Assembly: GCA_964007475.1 (NCBI GenBank)
Contig: OZ023273.1
Location: forward strand, 63,498,108-63,562,107
DNA: 64,000 bases
Direction of reading: 5' to 3'
Origin: Hybos culiciformis
Lineage: Eukaryota > Arthropoda > Insecta > Diptera > Hybotidae
Notes under the pieces: model-generated
Seen by the model: only the letters and a program-made list of their open reading frames with translations
Told to the model about the DNA's origin: nothing
The model's database searches: none
Program-made: the position numbers and the translations under genes
In this document: positions 38,462 through 52,900 of the stretch, one piece after another
Position numbering within the stretch: position 1 is the stretch's first letter
How the letters are laid out: each line of letters begins with the position of its first letter

Positions 38462-41400
38462 TAGTATAGTATGAGTAATATTCGTAATATGTACATTACT
38501 AGTCGTAAACTATAAGTAATCTAAGTAATACAGTCCAAAGTTCATTTCATCAAAATATAACCAAACAGTTAAAGTTTCGCATCTTTTTTTTATAATTTTT
38601 CAAACGGAAAACACATTTATCTACATATACATATTATAATAAAAGTTTATAATCGATATATTATAGTATACAATCGATCTACATATTTTACAATTTTTAT
38701 ATGTTCCTTAAACAGCTTTTATTTTGTTTTTGTAATGACTAATTACTATTTTCCTATTTCAGGCAAGTATTTATGTTCATATTATCAATGGTAATAATAA
38801 TAAAGGTAAAAAAGATAATAAGTAAAAATTTTGGAGATAGATAATCAAAAAAACGTGTATAGTTGTTATTAAAAAAAAAGATGTGTATTTAAATGTACAG
38901 ATTGTTATCAATGCACTATTTGGAAAAATCGTGATATGTTTAACCAGGATGATGAAAATTGTTGTAGATTTATATGAAAATAGATACATTATTTTGGATG
39001 TTATGTTTTTATGAAAATTGTCAATCAAACTAAGATAAAAAAAGTGACACTTAAGACTATGATTTATCGTTTCTAAATCGAAGTTAAAAGTAGAGAAGTT
39101 TAGTTGCTTAGTTCAGTTTAATGTTTTTTTACACAATTCAATACTCAACGGTATTATATTACTTATGCTTTGCTATTGTTGCTATTTAAGAGATATTGTA
39201 TAAGTTATAATTTTAGTAACTAAGGCATAAAATATTTTAATAACTTTTACCTATAATTTTTAAGCATTAAGATGCACATATTTTTTGACTTAATATACAG
39301 TTTTAATTACTCTTTATAGAATCCTCAGGCAGGTGCATACATGTATTATTTAAAATTTTATGATTAAAGTTTTTCTCATTTTGAAAGCTTATAAAGGATA
39401 ATAAAATTCCTAACTTTGCTAATTTAAAAAAAAGAAACAACAATAAACAAGTTCAGAAATATATGACTAGAAGGCATCAGTGCCTTAAATATCATTTTTT
39501 TAAAGATATTTACATTTAATGTGTCTTGAAAAAATTTAATATTTATTTAAAATACTTGAAAAAAAAAAAAAAAATAAATATTATAAATTACTTGCCTGAA
39601 TTTTCTCTTAATATTTATCTATTCCTTATTTTTTGTAATTTAGGATTTTCTTTCTTTGTAAATAAAAATAAATCTTTTGGAAATTATGAGGTCATATTGA
39701 TAAAAGTGGAAAAGATAAAAATGCTAAAGACTTAATTAAGAATAATATTCACGCATATATCATTCGCAAATATTTTCCTTAAAAAAATATACATTATATT
39801 TTTTATCTTAAGGTATACACATAAATAATTTCTCAATGTTGGAAAATTTCTTTGAAAAATAAATGTTATGCATTTAATCTGTATAGTGTACTTATATATT
39901 TATACTTCTCTCCTTCTCTGTTATCTAAAACCTTCATAATGATGTGATGTAGCTTATTTTTTTCCATTTTGAAATGTGTTTTTAATGACAGATACACAGT
40001 AACACAGTAAACTGTTTTATATAGTTTTTGTTTCATCAATAACTTTTTTAAATAGTTAAATATTCTTTTTTTTTTATTAAAAGAACCTATACCCCTAAAA
40101 TTATAGGCGACAATGACTAAAATTATACATAGTAAATAAAAAATTTTATGTAATGCCGTTCAAAAATAAAAAAATTTCAGAAAATATCTTACCCAAAAAT
40201 TTTTATAGTACGGAATACGATATTTTTTATTCAAAAATCAAAAATGTATAATTTAAAAGAGGGGAAAATTGGTTTTGCCAGAAAAAATAAAAATAAAAAA
40301 GATAAAATCATAAAAATTTAAATTGTTATTAAAGATATTTCAAATTTTCTAAAAAAAAACAAAGTGAAATTGGTATAGACTATTATTTTTTTTTTTATGT
40401 AGAGAAAATATTTTAATGTTATTGTCATTATTATGTGTACTGCTTATTCTCGATGTAGGCGTCCAGCCAGTGGTGTTCAAAGAGAAATAAAAAAGAGGAT
40501 GTAAGAAACTTTGGAAGCCGTAAGTAAGGACACCAATTTTTCTATTTTCAAACTATTGAATGAAGATAAACATTGAATGAAGATAAATACTTATGTGTAA
40601 TGCGCCCATTTGACTTTGACGACATTACTGTACACTTTAAAAATACAAATCTCTGGTTATAAAACATATAATGATATAAAATTAACCCTATATTTAATAC
40701 CATTTTATGTGCCGTCAATATACAAATCTTAAATTACAATTTAAATTTAGATTTATTTTAATATGTATGTTTAAAGAAGTGAGATTAAATTGTGTTGACT
40801 TACAATTAACAAGGATATTAAAAAAAAAATTAAAATACATAATAAATTAAGAGAGTTTTTGTTAATTCAATATAGAAATTTATGGATGGTATAAAAATTT
40901 AAACGAATATGTATACCGTGATACGTTAACATCTATCATTTTATAATATTTACTTACTACATTGTAATCTAGGACGAAACTCTGCCTGTAACAAGATAAA
41001 AAAAACAAAATTTTTTGTTTAAATACATAAATTATATACATACAAAATGTATATTTGTTCTTTTTATTTTCACTTAATATTTAACTAAAATTTATAAACA
41101 ATTATTGACATTGTGGTTACGTATAACTAAACTTAAAAAATGGTTAACAATAGAAAGACATTTATCTATCTAATTATATATTCTTGACAATTTAACTGTT
41201 TTCTAACATTTTAATTTAAATTTTCTTTTATTTTTTATTCATTTAACTTTTCTTTTTTTTTTTTTTGTTTTGATTTCATAAAACCATAGATACTTAACTT
41301 AAATATGTACATCGATTTCATTTCAGTTTTATATTTCAATGCTGCAGTCTTAAAATAATCGAATAAATACTTTAAAAGAAATTTAAGTGATAGCCACTGG

Positions 41401-43751
41401 TGATAAAATGTAATGAGAAAATTTAGGATTTCATATTAATTTTTATATGAAAATATTATTATTAATTTTAAATATAATTGCCTTTAAATCCATATCCAAA
41501 CGGAATGAAGGCAATACACTATTTATGGTAAATTAAACAACCTGATAAAAAAGATCATTAAATATTTGCATATTTCAATTTTATACTAAGACAAGTTATT
41601 ATTAGCTTTTTGGTTCAATTTTGTAGTCCTTAAAGCAAAGTCATACACTTAATATAAATGGAATTGCTTATAGTTTCAGATAAACTTTCTAATTAAGGAA
41701 AAATTTCTCACTTAAAAATTTATCTTTTCTGGTTTTTTTTTGTTTTTTTTTTTCAAGAATTTTCATTTAATTTTTTGGGTTTGACAGCAATTTTATTAAA
41801 AATATATAAAGGCCGGTGGTATAATATCTCAAAGAATATTTTGAAAAATTTGCCCACAGCTTTTTTGAAAATTATTTAGAAACATTGAAATATAATTGCA
41901 ATATACATTTTTTTTGTGGTAGTTTTGTTTTTGAAGCAAAATAATGCATATAACTATTGTATAATAATACAAAAATATCATAAGAATTTCTGATTTTTTA
42001 AACTAACAGGTTTAATTGATTGTTAAAACATGAGTTTGAAGTAGCAAACGAAAATAATATTAAATTTTCCATAAAGCCAATTTCATTGCAACATAAATCC
42101 ATAGGTGGACGTTCCAAGTGTACACAAACCATTTAAAGCTTTTTTAGAAGAGCTATATTTATCACTGTTTTTTATTTTTTATTATATGTTTCCTTTACTT
42201 TACAATCATCAAATATCTTCAAATTTTCAAAGGTCAATATGAGCCAAAAAAAACTAAAAATTAATTAAATCCGGTTCACCTATTCAGAAACCAGGTCTAT
42301 ATTCTCGAACTCTCTAACATTCAAAATTCACTTCAGTCGGGATTGAATTAACCCTACAATGAAATCAAAACCGATACCAATGTTTCGCAGTCAGAACTCT
42401 CAATCATTTCATGTGTTCTAGGCGCACAATTTATTTCAAATAATAATTTTGATAGTTTCATTAATATGTTTTTATATGTTCAACTATACGAATAAGATTG
42501 TTGAAATAATCCATAAAGAAAAAAATATGCAATAAAAATTAATATGAATTATTTTTATTATGAACAAATATTTTTATTGATAATGAAGTATTTTTATTGT
42601 TATAAGAATTTAATTTTCGTCTTCTATAATATAGATATCTATGTACTAAAATTTAATAAGAATTTTTATTCAGGGTAAGCTTTAATTTCATCTACTAAAA
42701 AAATAAAGCAAGTAAAACATGTAATAATTTCATTTTATAAGATTTTATAATTCGAAAAATAAAATTCATTCATTCATTTCATCAATATTTGACTGAGGAA
42801 GAAATTCTTCCCTATCACGTTTAAAATGTAAATTTATTCAAAAACCAATGATTTGTTTTACTTTTAATTTCCCTTTTTTTGTTGTAAACTCTATAATTAA
42901 GTTTCACTTTTCGAAAAATAAAAAAAAAAGAATTATACGAAAATTTAATTTTCAAATTCTTCAGGCAACTTTTTCCAGAAAAATTTTGATTAAAAATTAG
43001 CCACATTTTTTGGACAAATAATAACAAATTTATAATCAGAATTTATTTTTCCTTAATTTTCATTTAAAATTTTATAAAAGGTAAGGGAGAAGAAATGTTA
43101 ATGATATACAATGTTTAGATATTTCCGTAAATTATAAAGTCTTAATAATATACTATTGAAAAAGTAAAGTTTTGATGCCTGAAATAGATTCTTTAATCTG
43201 TTATTGATTTTTCAAGTTTTAATTGTTAATGGATTCGGTTACCAATTAAATTTCATAGAAGAAGTATTAGAATTATGGGTTAAATCAAGTTATAATGTTT
43301 CTGCTTCAAAAGTGTTAATTTGACAAGAAAGTTGGGTTGAATCAAATTTAAATGGATGTAAAAAAAGGAGAAAAATATAATCGGTCAATTTCAACATTCT
43401 ACCAATCCCAATTTATATTTTTTAAAACATTATGTAATATTCTGTTGGGTCGAAAAGTTTTCAAATATCGTACATAATTAAACAAAATTCTTATTTAAGT
43501 AACATTTTTTAGAAACCATGGAATGTAATGCAATAGTTACGCCTTCAGTTAAGGAAATTTTTATTAAAGTCATTAAAAAAACAGGTCAAGGTACGGAAAA
43601 GTAGGTCAAGCTACGGGTCATAAAACAAAATTAAATACTTTAAATTTATTTATATATATTAAAGAAACCCAAACGTTTCACATCATTTTAAATCTACTAT
43701 GAATTGGTAATGATTAATTATTTTTTAAGATTTAATAATAATAATAACTAA
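38462..43751. other. Region downstream of the receptor, no gene recognised
   Basis: AT-rich, with no coding feature I can support. A direct repeat of AGGTCAA(G)GTACGG-type sequence lies at 43583-43617. AATAAA hexamers on the minus strand near 43560 and 43645 could serve as receptor poly(A) signals. A dispersed repeat at about 42300-42400 is listed separately. Confidence 0.5.
42300..42400 (+). repeat. Dispersed repeat, copy 1
   Basis: CACTTCAGTCGGGATTGAAT followed by TAACCCTACAATGAAATCAA and AACCGATACCAATGTTTCGCA matches a stretch at about 62145-62225 with scattered mismatches. Ends not defined. A decayed element of unknown type. Confidence 0.6.
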
Positions 43752-43944
43752 TCAGCATTCTTCATCGGTAATTGTATAACTGCCACGGTAATCAGGTGTT
43801 ATTGGAGTTACATTTGATGTTGATGGTGTCATGAGTGGCGCTGCTTGTAATGAAATTGCTAAAGGTAACGCTGACGGTGCGCATAAACTTAAGGCACCTC
43901 GACCACCTTCAGTTACTGAACGATACCGGGGTATTCGTCCAGAT
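43752..43944 (-). CDS. Dop2R: Receptor exon 7: C-terminal tail
   Basis: 193 nt from acceptor TTTTTTACAG|ATCTGG to TGA at 43752-43754. Encodes [38 protein letters not shown] and [20 protein letters not shown], ending TDEEC. Its composition is much less AT-driven than the surroundings, so it is under coding selection. It gives a tail of about 65 residues after the CNC motif, longer than the very short tail of mammalian D2 receptors. Confidence 0.88.
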
Positions 43945-46900
43945 CTGTAAAAAAATAACAAATAGGAAAAATAAATAATAATCAACTTTATCAAATATAG
44001 AGGTTAGTGGTTAGGCGGAGCATTATCGTTAGTTATAAAAGCTTACAGATTTCGCAGTAAAACAGAACGGAAAGGAAAGCTTTATAAACAAACAATGGTT
44101 ATTTCATCGAATTGTTCTTATGGGAATTCAATTTTTAGACAAACAATTCGAAAATTATTTTCAATTTTTAAAAGTTTTGAAATTTTACTATATTTGAATA
44201 TAATGTTGTAGACGTAATCATTAGAAAATTATCATGTTAATTTTATTTTCTGTTTTTCTTTCTTAATTTATTTTTTTAAAAATATTTTTTTTATCTGAAA
44301 AGTTAATTTAATATGAATTTTATAATTAATTATTTACCTTTCGCAATTACATTTTAGCAGCCTTATAAATGCAGCTCGAAACGTGCGGTTAAAAATTGTG
44401 TAAATAATTGGATTAATTGTTGATGAAACATAACCCAACCATAAACATAAGTAAATTATATTTTCAGGCACGTTGCAATGCGGGCAAGCAGCAAAATAAA
44501 TATTAAGTATAAAAAAAGGTGACCAACATAATACAAATGTGAAAAAAACTAAACCTAATACTTTTGTTGCCTTTTGCTCAGTGGCAACAGCATTAGCTGA
44601 TAAATTATTACGTTTTTTATTTGGTTGTAAAAATCTGAAAATGAAAATAAAATATTATTATTATGAATGTACATTATAATTGTAGATATAAGTATACCTA
44701 AAAAATAGTAAGTTTAAATTTATACACACGTAATTTAGCTACATGTAATTAAATGTGTACTAAGTATCTTTTACTTGTTACATAATAACTATTTTTAAAG
44801 TTATGGTTTGTAAGTATATTATACGATTTATAATTTTTTTTTTTTACAATGCAAAATTAAAGATTAGAAGAAAATGAAACAGCTTGAAAAATGTTATTTT
44901 GTTTTTTTTTGGTAGGTGTATTGTTTAATTATAATTGAAAAGTAAAAAAAAATTTTACATTAAAAGATTGTTAACACTTCCCATTCAAGTATATGCAAAT
45001 TAAACTTTATAAACTTTCCCGCAATTAACTTATTTCGACACAATCAATTCTTGCCGTAATTTGCAATTTGAGAAACACTAATCTACAGAATTAAGAAGAA
45101 ATTATTTCTTAAACAAATTGCCTCTTAAAATAATTTTGTTCTAAATATGTTTGCTATAAAAAGATATTATGGTATTTGTTACTTTTTAGAAATATTGAAA
45201 ATATTTTGAAATTATCTTTCTGTTTGTTAAATGTTCTACATTTAAATTGCTGCAAATTTATAACTTCAATTAGGAAATTTTCTAGTTATCTATTAAAATT
45301 ATTATTATAGGTACAGAATAAAATATTAAAATGCTCGTACTATATTATATAAATATTTATTTATATAATACAATGTCTAAGTAATTGTATAATTTAACAT
45401 ATTATCCCCACATAAATCTGATGTACCTTAAATTTAAATTAATTGCTGGTGGGGTAACATTATTAAATGTTATTTTTAATCCTTTCAGTTTACACTTTCT
45501 TGTTTCACGGCTAATTGATTCAGGTGTTTGTGTGCTTTGATCACATGTTTGTTGATTTGTTGAATTTCTTGAATTTCTTGTTTTACGTGAACATCCATTG
45601 CTAAAATTAATTTGCTGTTGCATTTGCTGTGTTGTAGATGCTGACGATGATAATCTCATTGATGACGAAGAGTGCCTATTGTAAAAAAGAGTGAAAAATT
45701 GAATCTGTGTGCTTAAAGAATTGCGTTTGCTTGACAGGGTTAAATGCGAATTTCTTTTTATTACTAATGCCGATGGATAATTAAAATTAATCTGTATAGC
45801 CAGAGTTGAAACCACGATTGGAATTAACCAAGTGAAAAGATTTTCCCGAATGTACTTTGTGTTACATGTGTAGGGTGTGATAAATGTTACGTATGGTTTC
45901 ACAATTTCTTCCAAAAATAAAATAAATTTCTTTTTTAAACATTCAAACTATTATCTGAAGTATGTACATATATTCTTATTAAAAATTATTTAGCTTTTAA
46001 TGAATGCTGAAAGTTTCAGTAACACGATTTCTTCTCATTCCAGTAAAATATATCTTTATGTTAAAATATTCACATAGTTGCACTATACATACATACATAT
46101 ATTATATCAGTGTTTTCCTGAAAATTAAAATTTTCGAAATAATTCAGATAAATTATTATGGTGAAGAAAATGAACGTTATTTATTTAAATGCTAATTAAA
46201 AGGAAAATTGAATTAAGGAATTTCTTCGCTCATAATATATATATATATGTAACAACAACAACAAGAATTTTATATAATAATAATTCGTAGAAAATATTTT
46301 ATCTTTTATTTTTTAACTTATTTATTTATTTTTATTTATTTTTTTTTACTGACTGAAGAAGAAATTAATAATCATTTTAAAAGACCATTAGTTTAAATTA
46401 GATTTTATGGTTAATTTTCTTCGAAAGAAATAATAATGTAACGATACTGTAAGAAAGATAATAAAGAGACATCCTTACAAGAATGCCTGTTAGCCAGAGA
46501 ATGTGGTAAATATTAAATGTGTCGTATGTATAGTAGGGCCTTATAGTGAAATATAATTAATCTTTGTAATTTTGCCGACGCAACAATGGATGCAATTTGG
46601 GTAACGTTATCAATATCTTACAATTAAAATTTAAAATAATTAACAAAAAAAAAAGTTAAAAAAAATTAATTATTTGTTGCACATTTAAAATTTAAATATA
46701 TTTTATTTTATATTATCAAAAAAGCATATAAATTATGATTTGATTATACAATACAACATATTATATTACATTCATAATCATAACATAAAAATAAATCATG
46801 AAAATTATTTAATTATGTGCATTATTAATAATTATATAATATAACTTTTTTTTTGTCCCAGAAATTTAACAGACTTACTGCAACATAATATTTAATTTTT

Positions 46901-49900
46901 AATTTAACAGTTCGATGTACAGTTGATATCATCATCAGAAATAGACATTCAAAGAAAATTTAAAAAATAACAAAACATCTTTTTTACTTCAAATTATGAA
47001 GGGAATTTTTAGCGTTAAATAATAATGTTTCCAAACATAAAAAAAATTTGACAGAAAATATTCACACCCGAAAAATATAATAAACAAAAATCATTAATAA
47101 ATAAAATAAATAATAATTTTTGCCTTAAAAATTGTTAAATAAAAAAAATAAATTTGTGTTAAATTGATTGCAAAACATTTAAGTTCAATAAATTAAAGTG
47201 AGAGATGAGAGATGAATTTTTTTACATATTTTGTATTGATTTGATTGATGCTCTTTGAATTTTTTTAACAGGTGATTTCTATAAACATTTTTTATGAGTT
47301 TTTTTCGCTTTCCGGAAAATAATTATGATTAATTCAAATAATAAAAAATTTTGTAGAAATTTTCCTCTAAACATTTTTTGTTTTTCAGTTTTTTTTAGAT
47401 TTAAATATTTAAAAATTACTTCTGATGATGAGAACAACCGTAACATTGAAATGTTGAAAATTAATATTTTTAGATCGTTAAAAATTGAACCTTTTCATCA
47501 AATAATTTCCCCCTTCACGTTAATTACAAAGAAAAAACTACCCTGTCGCTAGCTTTTTCTCTTGTCGTAATTTTTAATAAGAATAATTTCAAAACTATAC
47601 AACATTATTATAATTTTTCTAGTTTTACTTCAGAAGAGTCATCATAGGCTTACCTTTTTTCATTTTTTGTACTACTATGATTTGATGAATTTCCCTGTGC
47701 TCTCCATAACAGTCCTTGTTGTGATTGCGAATGTTGTAATTTATATCCTGATGAAGACGATTGATTACTATTTGAATTTTTTCTTAGAATTGTATTCTTA
47801 AAACTTGTGTGATTACATTCAGAAGCTTTGTTACTTCGAAAGCTATTGTTATTGCCTTTATTAGTATTATTGCTATTTTTGGTACTTGAAGTTGATTTAA
47901 AACTTCCACCTAATGTTGTACTACTAATACTATCTTGGCTATGTGATGATGACATTAATTTACCTGAATTATGTTTAAAATTACGATCTGAATCTCTATT
48001 ACGTTTACTCGTAAATTTATTATAATTAAGATTTTCATTTTGTGCCTGTGGTTTCATAGCAAATCGACCACCAAGTCTGCAAAATAAATTTTTTTTTTTG
48101 TTTTTTTTATTTTTCGTACAGGAAACATTAGCAAAATATTTGAAATAAAAATATAAATATTACAAGGATCAAGTTCTGAAATATTGATTTAAGAATTGCT
48201 TCAAAATATATTGAAGAAGACGTCTAAATATTTTAGTTATAAAATAAGTTTACATACATACATATATTTTTTAAAGGTTATTTTAACGAAATTAATTTAA
48301 GTATACTTTGTAAAACTGCTTTAGGTATATAGTATATAATGTACCCAACATAGATCTAAAATTTCTAAATGTATCTTTCAAAACATAAAATTAATTATCT
48401 CTGAAGTCAGTTTTAAACTATAATAAACTAAACGATTCAATCTTTCGAAGTATAGTATAAAAGGCATTATAATATAACTTTTATCCAGATTTTGTTTTTG
48501 ATTATTTCCTTTTCAATATAGAAATTGTCTTTTCATATTGCCAAAATTTGGTATACGAGAAAATTCATTGCACACATGAAGAGAGTTGTTTGCACAAATG
48601 CACATAATGTTAAAATTGTTTTTCATATTCAATTTTATTTCCTTAAATTCTGTATTGTTCTTAATTTGAAATTGATTGAAATTCCAAAAATTTTTGGCAC
48701 TATGAATGAAAACCGGAATATAACTCTGTTTGAATAAAAAAAAAAAAAAACAATCCTAATCGAATAAAAAAGTCATACAATAATGGTTAATTTGAGAAAA
48801 TGAAAACCATTATTTTCAAAAAACATTGGATTGTTTTATTATTGGAATTATTTTGCCTGAATAAAAGAGTTTGAAGTTAAATAAAAAATGCACATACCTT
48901 CGAAATAATTCACTTTCTGGATGCTCTGCTGCAAATCTAGCTTTTTTCCTTAATAAATTAATTGTTAACGCATAGGTAATAACCATCATTATCATGGGAA
49001 TGTAAAATGCTACTAATGAACCAAAAACAAAGAATGCTCTATTATTAATTACACATTGGTTATCTGCTGGCATTATATTTTCAGAATTATAAATTCCTAA
49101 TAAAAATGAAAAAGATTAAAAGAATAATTAAAATTAATTACTGTCATAATTATTATTCATCTATATATGTAGGAGGAATGAAAAATCTGAAAGAGAAACA
49201 TTTGAGAAATATTGCAAAATTTATTATATTATAGTTATTATCTAATGATGGTGAAAAATGTTCAAAATTTATTATATTTCTCACTTTTAAATGATTTATT
49301 TACTTAAATGGATAAAATTTATAATTTTGATAATAATAAAAAAAAAAAGAAGAAGAAATATATTACTTTTCTCACCTAATACTGTTATTGAGCTTGAAAC
49401 AATCATTGCCATTACCCATACAATAGCAATTTTTATACCAGCTAAACGCTTTGTCGAATGATGTCTTGTTCCTAAAGGATTTCGTATACCTAAATAACGT
49501 CCTAAACTTATAAAACACATATGCAAAATGCTAGATGAACATGCCAGAACATCACATGTCACATAAATGTTACACCAAACAATTCCAAAAGGCCAATATC
49601 CTGAAAATACACAAAATTGTCTATATTATATTTCAAAAATTTAAGGTTTAAAAACTGTGTTTTTTTTTGTTTGTTTGCTTGTTTAATTCAAATTAAGGAT
49701 CTTTGTAATTGATTATTAATTCTGAATTTTCATTATTTTTCAGAGAAATGAAGGAGAGCTAGATTTTTTTAAACGAAACCATTTGAACCAGTTGTATGTT
49801 TAAATTCAGTTCGTTTAAATGAAATTGGTCTAGTTTGAAAATAAATCTGATTAAATAAATAAATAAATTTATACCTACTCTATTCGACATAATAATATAC

Positions 49901-52900
49901 ACATTATATGCGTTTGTATTTACATATATGGTACAGATGGATTTTGGTGTTTTTGGGTCATGGTTCTTTTAGGTTTATTTTATCTTACAAATTACAATTT
50001 TATCTTTTTTTATTATAGCAAAATTTCTATCCTGAATATAAAAAATTATAAAACTTTATTTAACTTTAAAGTACCAAATTAAAATATTTTACTTAAAAAA
50101 GGGTGATATGCCCAAGTCCTATATGAACCCGTTACTATTATGTACAGTACACAATTATACATATTTTAATGTATCTAAGTATAATAAATGAATAAAGTTA
50201 AAGTAATTTTGTGTCCTAAAATCCTAAAATCCTAATTAATATGAACTGCACAGTTTATATAAACATATATACATAATATGTTCCTAGTACTTACAAAAAT
50301 AACCTAAAATACGAAAATTAATGTTATACATGTATTATGTGTATTATGTTTTAATTTGGGTTGGAAACTAAAATTACATATAAAATTTATATAAATTTTG
50401 ACATCTATAATTTTGTAAATTTTTATTTAACTATTTTTCAATTACTAATATCAAAAATATTTCCATATTTTATTAAACAAATCTAATTTGTATGGAACTT
50501 TTTACCTGCTTTAATATTATATTATTCCATATTTATTATAATGGAACCAATAAATTCATTAAACATATTCAAACAATATAAAAAAAAAAACCAATAATGA
50601 TTTTGAAGAATAAAATCTGCCAAATAATTGTCAATTTTAAAATTATTTACGGTAATTTTTACCAACTTTTTAAATTATAAATACATAATATAATTTCTGT
50701 TCAAATTAATGATGATCACTATATATGTTATTCATTATTTTTATCTAATTTATTTCTCCAATTCAAAAAACTCATTATTATGTATGCATATTATAATATT
50801 TCAATTGGATGCATTTAAATTTGGTTAATACTAGCTGTACCCGCACACACGTTGTTGTGGAACACACGTTTTAAGTGAAATTTTCGATGTCAGATTGATG
50901 AACAATTATAGGAGCTAGTTACTTTATAAATTTGGGAAAATATATAAGAAGAATTAATATTTATCATTTCTATTTATTCAACACTTAAAAAGTATGAAAT
51001 TGAATGATATCCTTCCCTTAAACAGGTTTCCAAACCAAACCAAATTTGTGTTTTTATCCATTTCCTCTTTTTATGCATCAAATTTGAATGAAATTGGAAG
51101 AACTTTGGCAGTTCTACCCGGGAGGGCTTTCTGGGTAGGGTGCCATTCAAATTTTAAAATAGCCTAAAACGACTCCGAGACAAAGAGACGTGTAAATTTC
51201 GAAACGATCGGTTGAGTGGTTTAGTTTTTAATATTTTGTAGTTATTAGTAATAAGAAAGTGATTTCTATATATTCGAAGAGGCCTCTAAAAAGAGGGAGC
51301 CAAATTTTTTGTTACGAAATTCGTGTGTTTAATCATTTTTATGTACCAAATTCAAATGAAATCGGACAAACTTTTGAAGTCCTCCTCTAGGAGGTCAATA
51401 AATTTTTTAAATTTTTTGTTAATAACTTTGTGTGTAATCAGTTCGTCTTTTTACATACCAAATTTGAATGAAATCGGACGAACTTTTAAAATCCGCCCCC
51501 GGGTGAGGTCGCTGAGTGGGAGGTCAACAAATTTTTTATTACGAAATTAGTGTGTAATTATTTCCTCTTCTTACGTACCAAATTTTAAAGAAATCAGACG
51601 AACTATTAAAGTCCGCCCCCAGGGAGGTCCCTGTGTAGGAGGTCAACAAATTTTTTGTTACGAAATTTGTGTGTAATCAGTTCTTCTTTTTACATACCAA
51701 ATTTGAATGAAATCGGACGAACTTTTCAAGTCCGGCCCCATGGGAGGTCCCTGGGTAGGAGGTCAACAAAATGTTTGTTATGAAATTTGTGTGTAATCAG
51801 TTCTTCTTTTTACATACCAAATTTGAATGAAAACGGACGATCTTTTAAAATCCGCCCCAATGGGAGGTCCCTGGGTACGAGGTTCCTGGGTAGGAGGTCA
51901 ACAAATTTTTTGTTACGGAATTTGTGTGTAATCACTTCCTCTTTTTACGAACCAAATTTGAATGAAATCGGACGAACTTTTGAAGTCCGCCCCCCGGGGA
52001 AGTCACTGGGTAGGAGGCCAATCAAATTTTAAAATAGCCTATAACGACCCCCGACCTGACACAAAGACATGGTGTAAGTTTGAAAACGATCGGTTGAGCG
52101 GCTTAGGAGCCTATTCGGAACATACAAACATACAAACAGACAAACAGACGACTTCGGTTTTATGTATATAGATAGATATAAATTTTAAATGAAGTACATG
52201 AATATTTTTTACTAATACGTATGATGTATTATAGTGTATATTATTCTGAATAATTATTTGGTATAAATATTGGGTTAAATAAAATATGTCATGTCCTTTA
52301 TCATCACTTATATTAAAGTGTTATATATAAGAACGTAAGTAAACATACACACAACATAATAATACAAATTACTTATACGTTTAACGCAAACCGTATTATA
52401 CAAAACAATATTGCGTGTGATGTATAAAAAACACTTTATATAAAAAGTTAAAATAAAATTAAATTCGATTGTCAAGTGCAGATTGTTTTATATATTATAA
52501 GGTTACCATATAGATCTTCTGACATTTTAAAATTGTTTGTTTTTTTAAATAGATTTATTAAATTAAAAAAAAAAAATTAAGTTATTATATATTGAACTCA
52601 CATTAAATATACATATTATGTAATTGTAGATGTGTTGAATTTATTTTAAAGATAGTCTGTAATGCGACAAGTCATTATGCTTTAATCTCAATTATTCATT
52701 GAAATACAAACATATTATTTCCCCCCAAAATATACAAAAAATAACCCTCCAAAAACTAAATAGGGTACCCATCATGAATAAATAAAAATAAAAAATGAAT
52801 GAATTGTTATGTGCTCAAAGATGCGGGATTGAATATTTTGTTTTTAAAATTAATTCCTTTAAAATTTTAGAAATTTTTCTTTTATGTACGAAATTGTCGC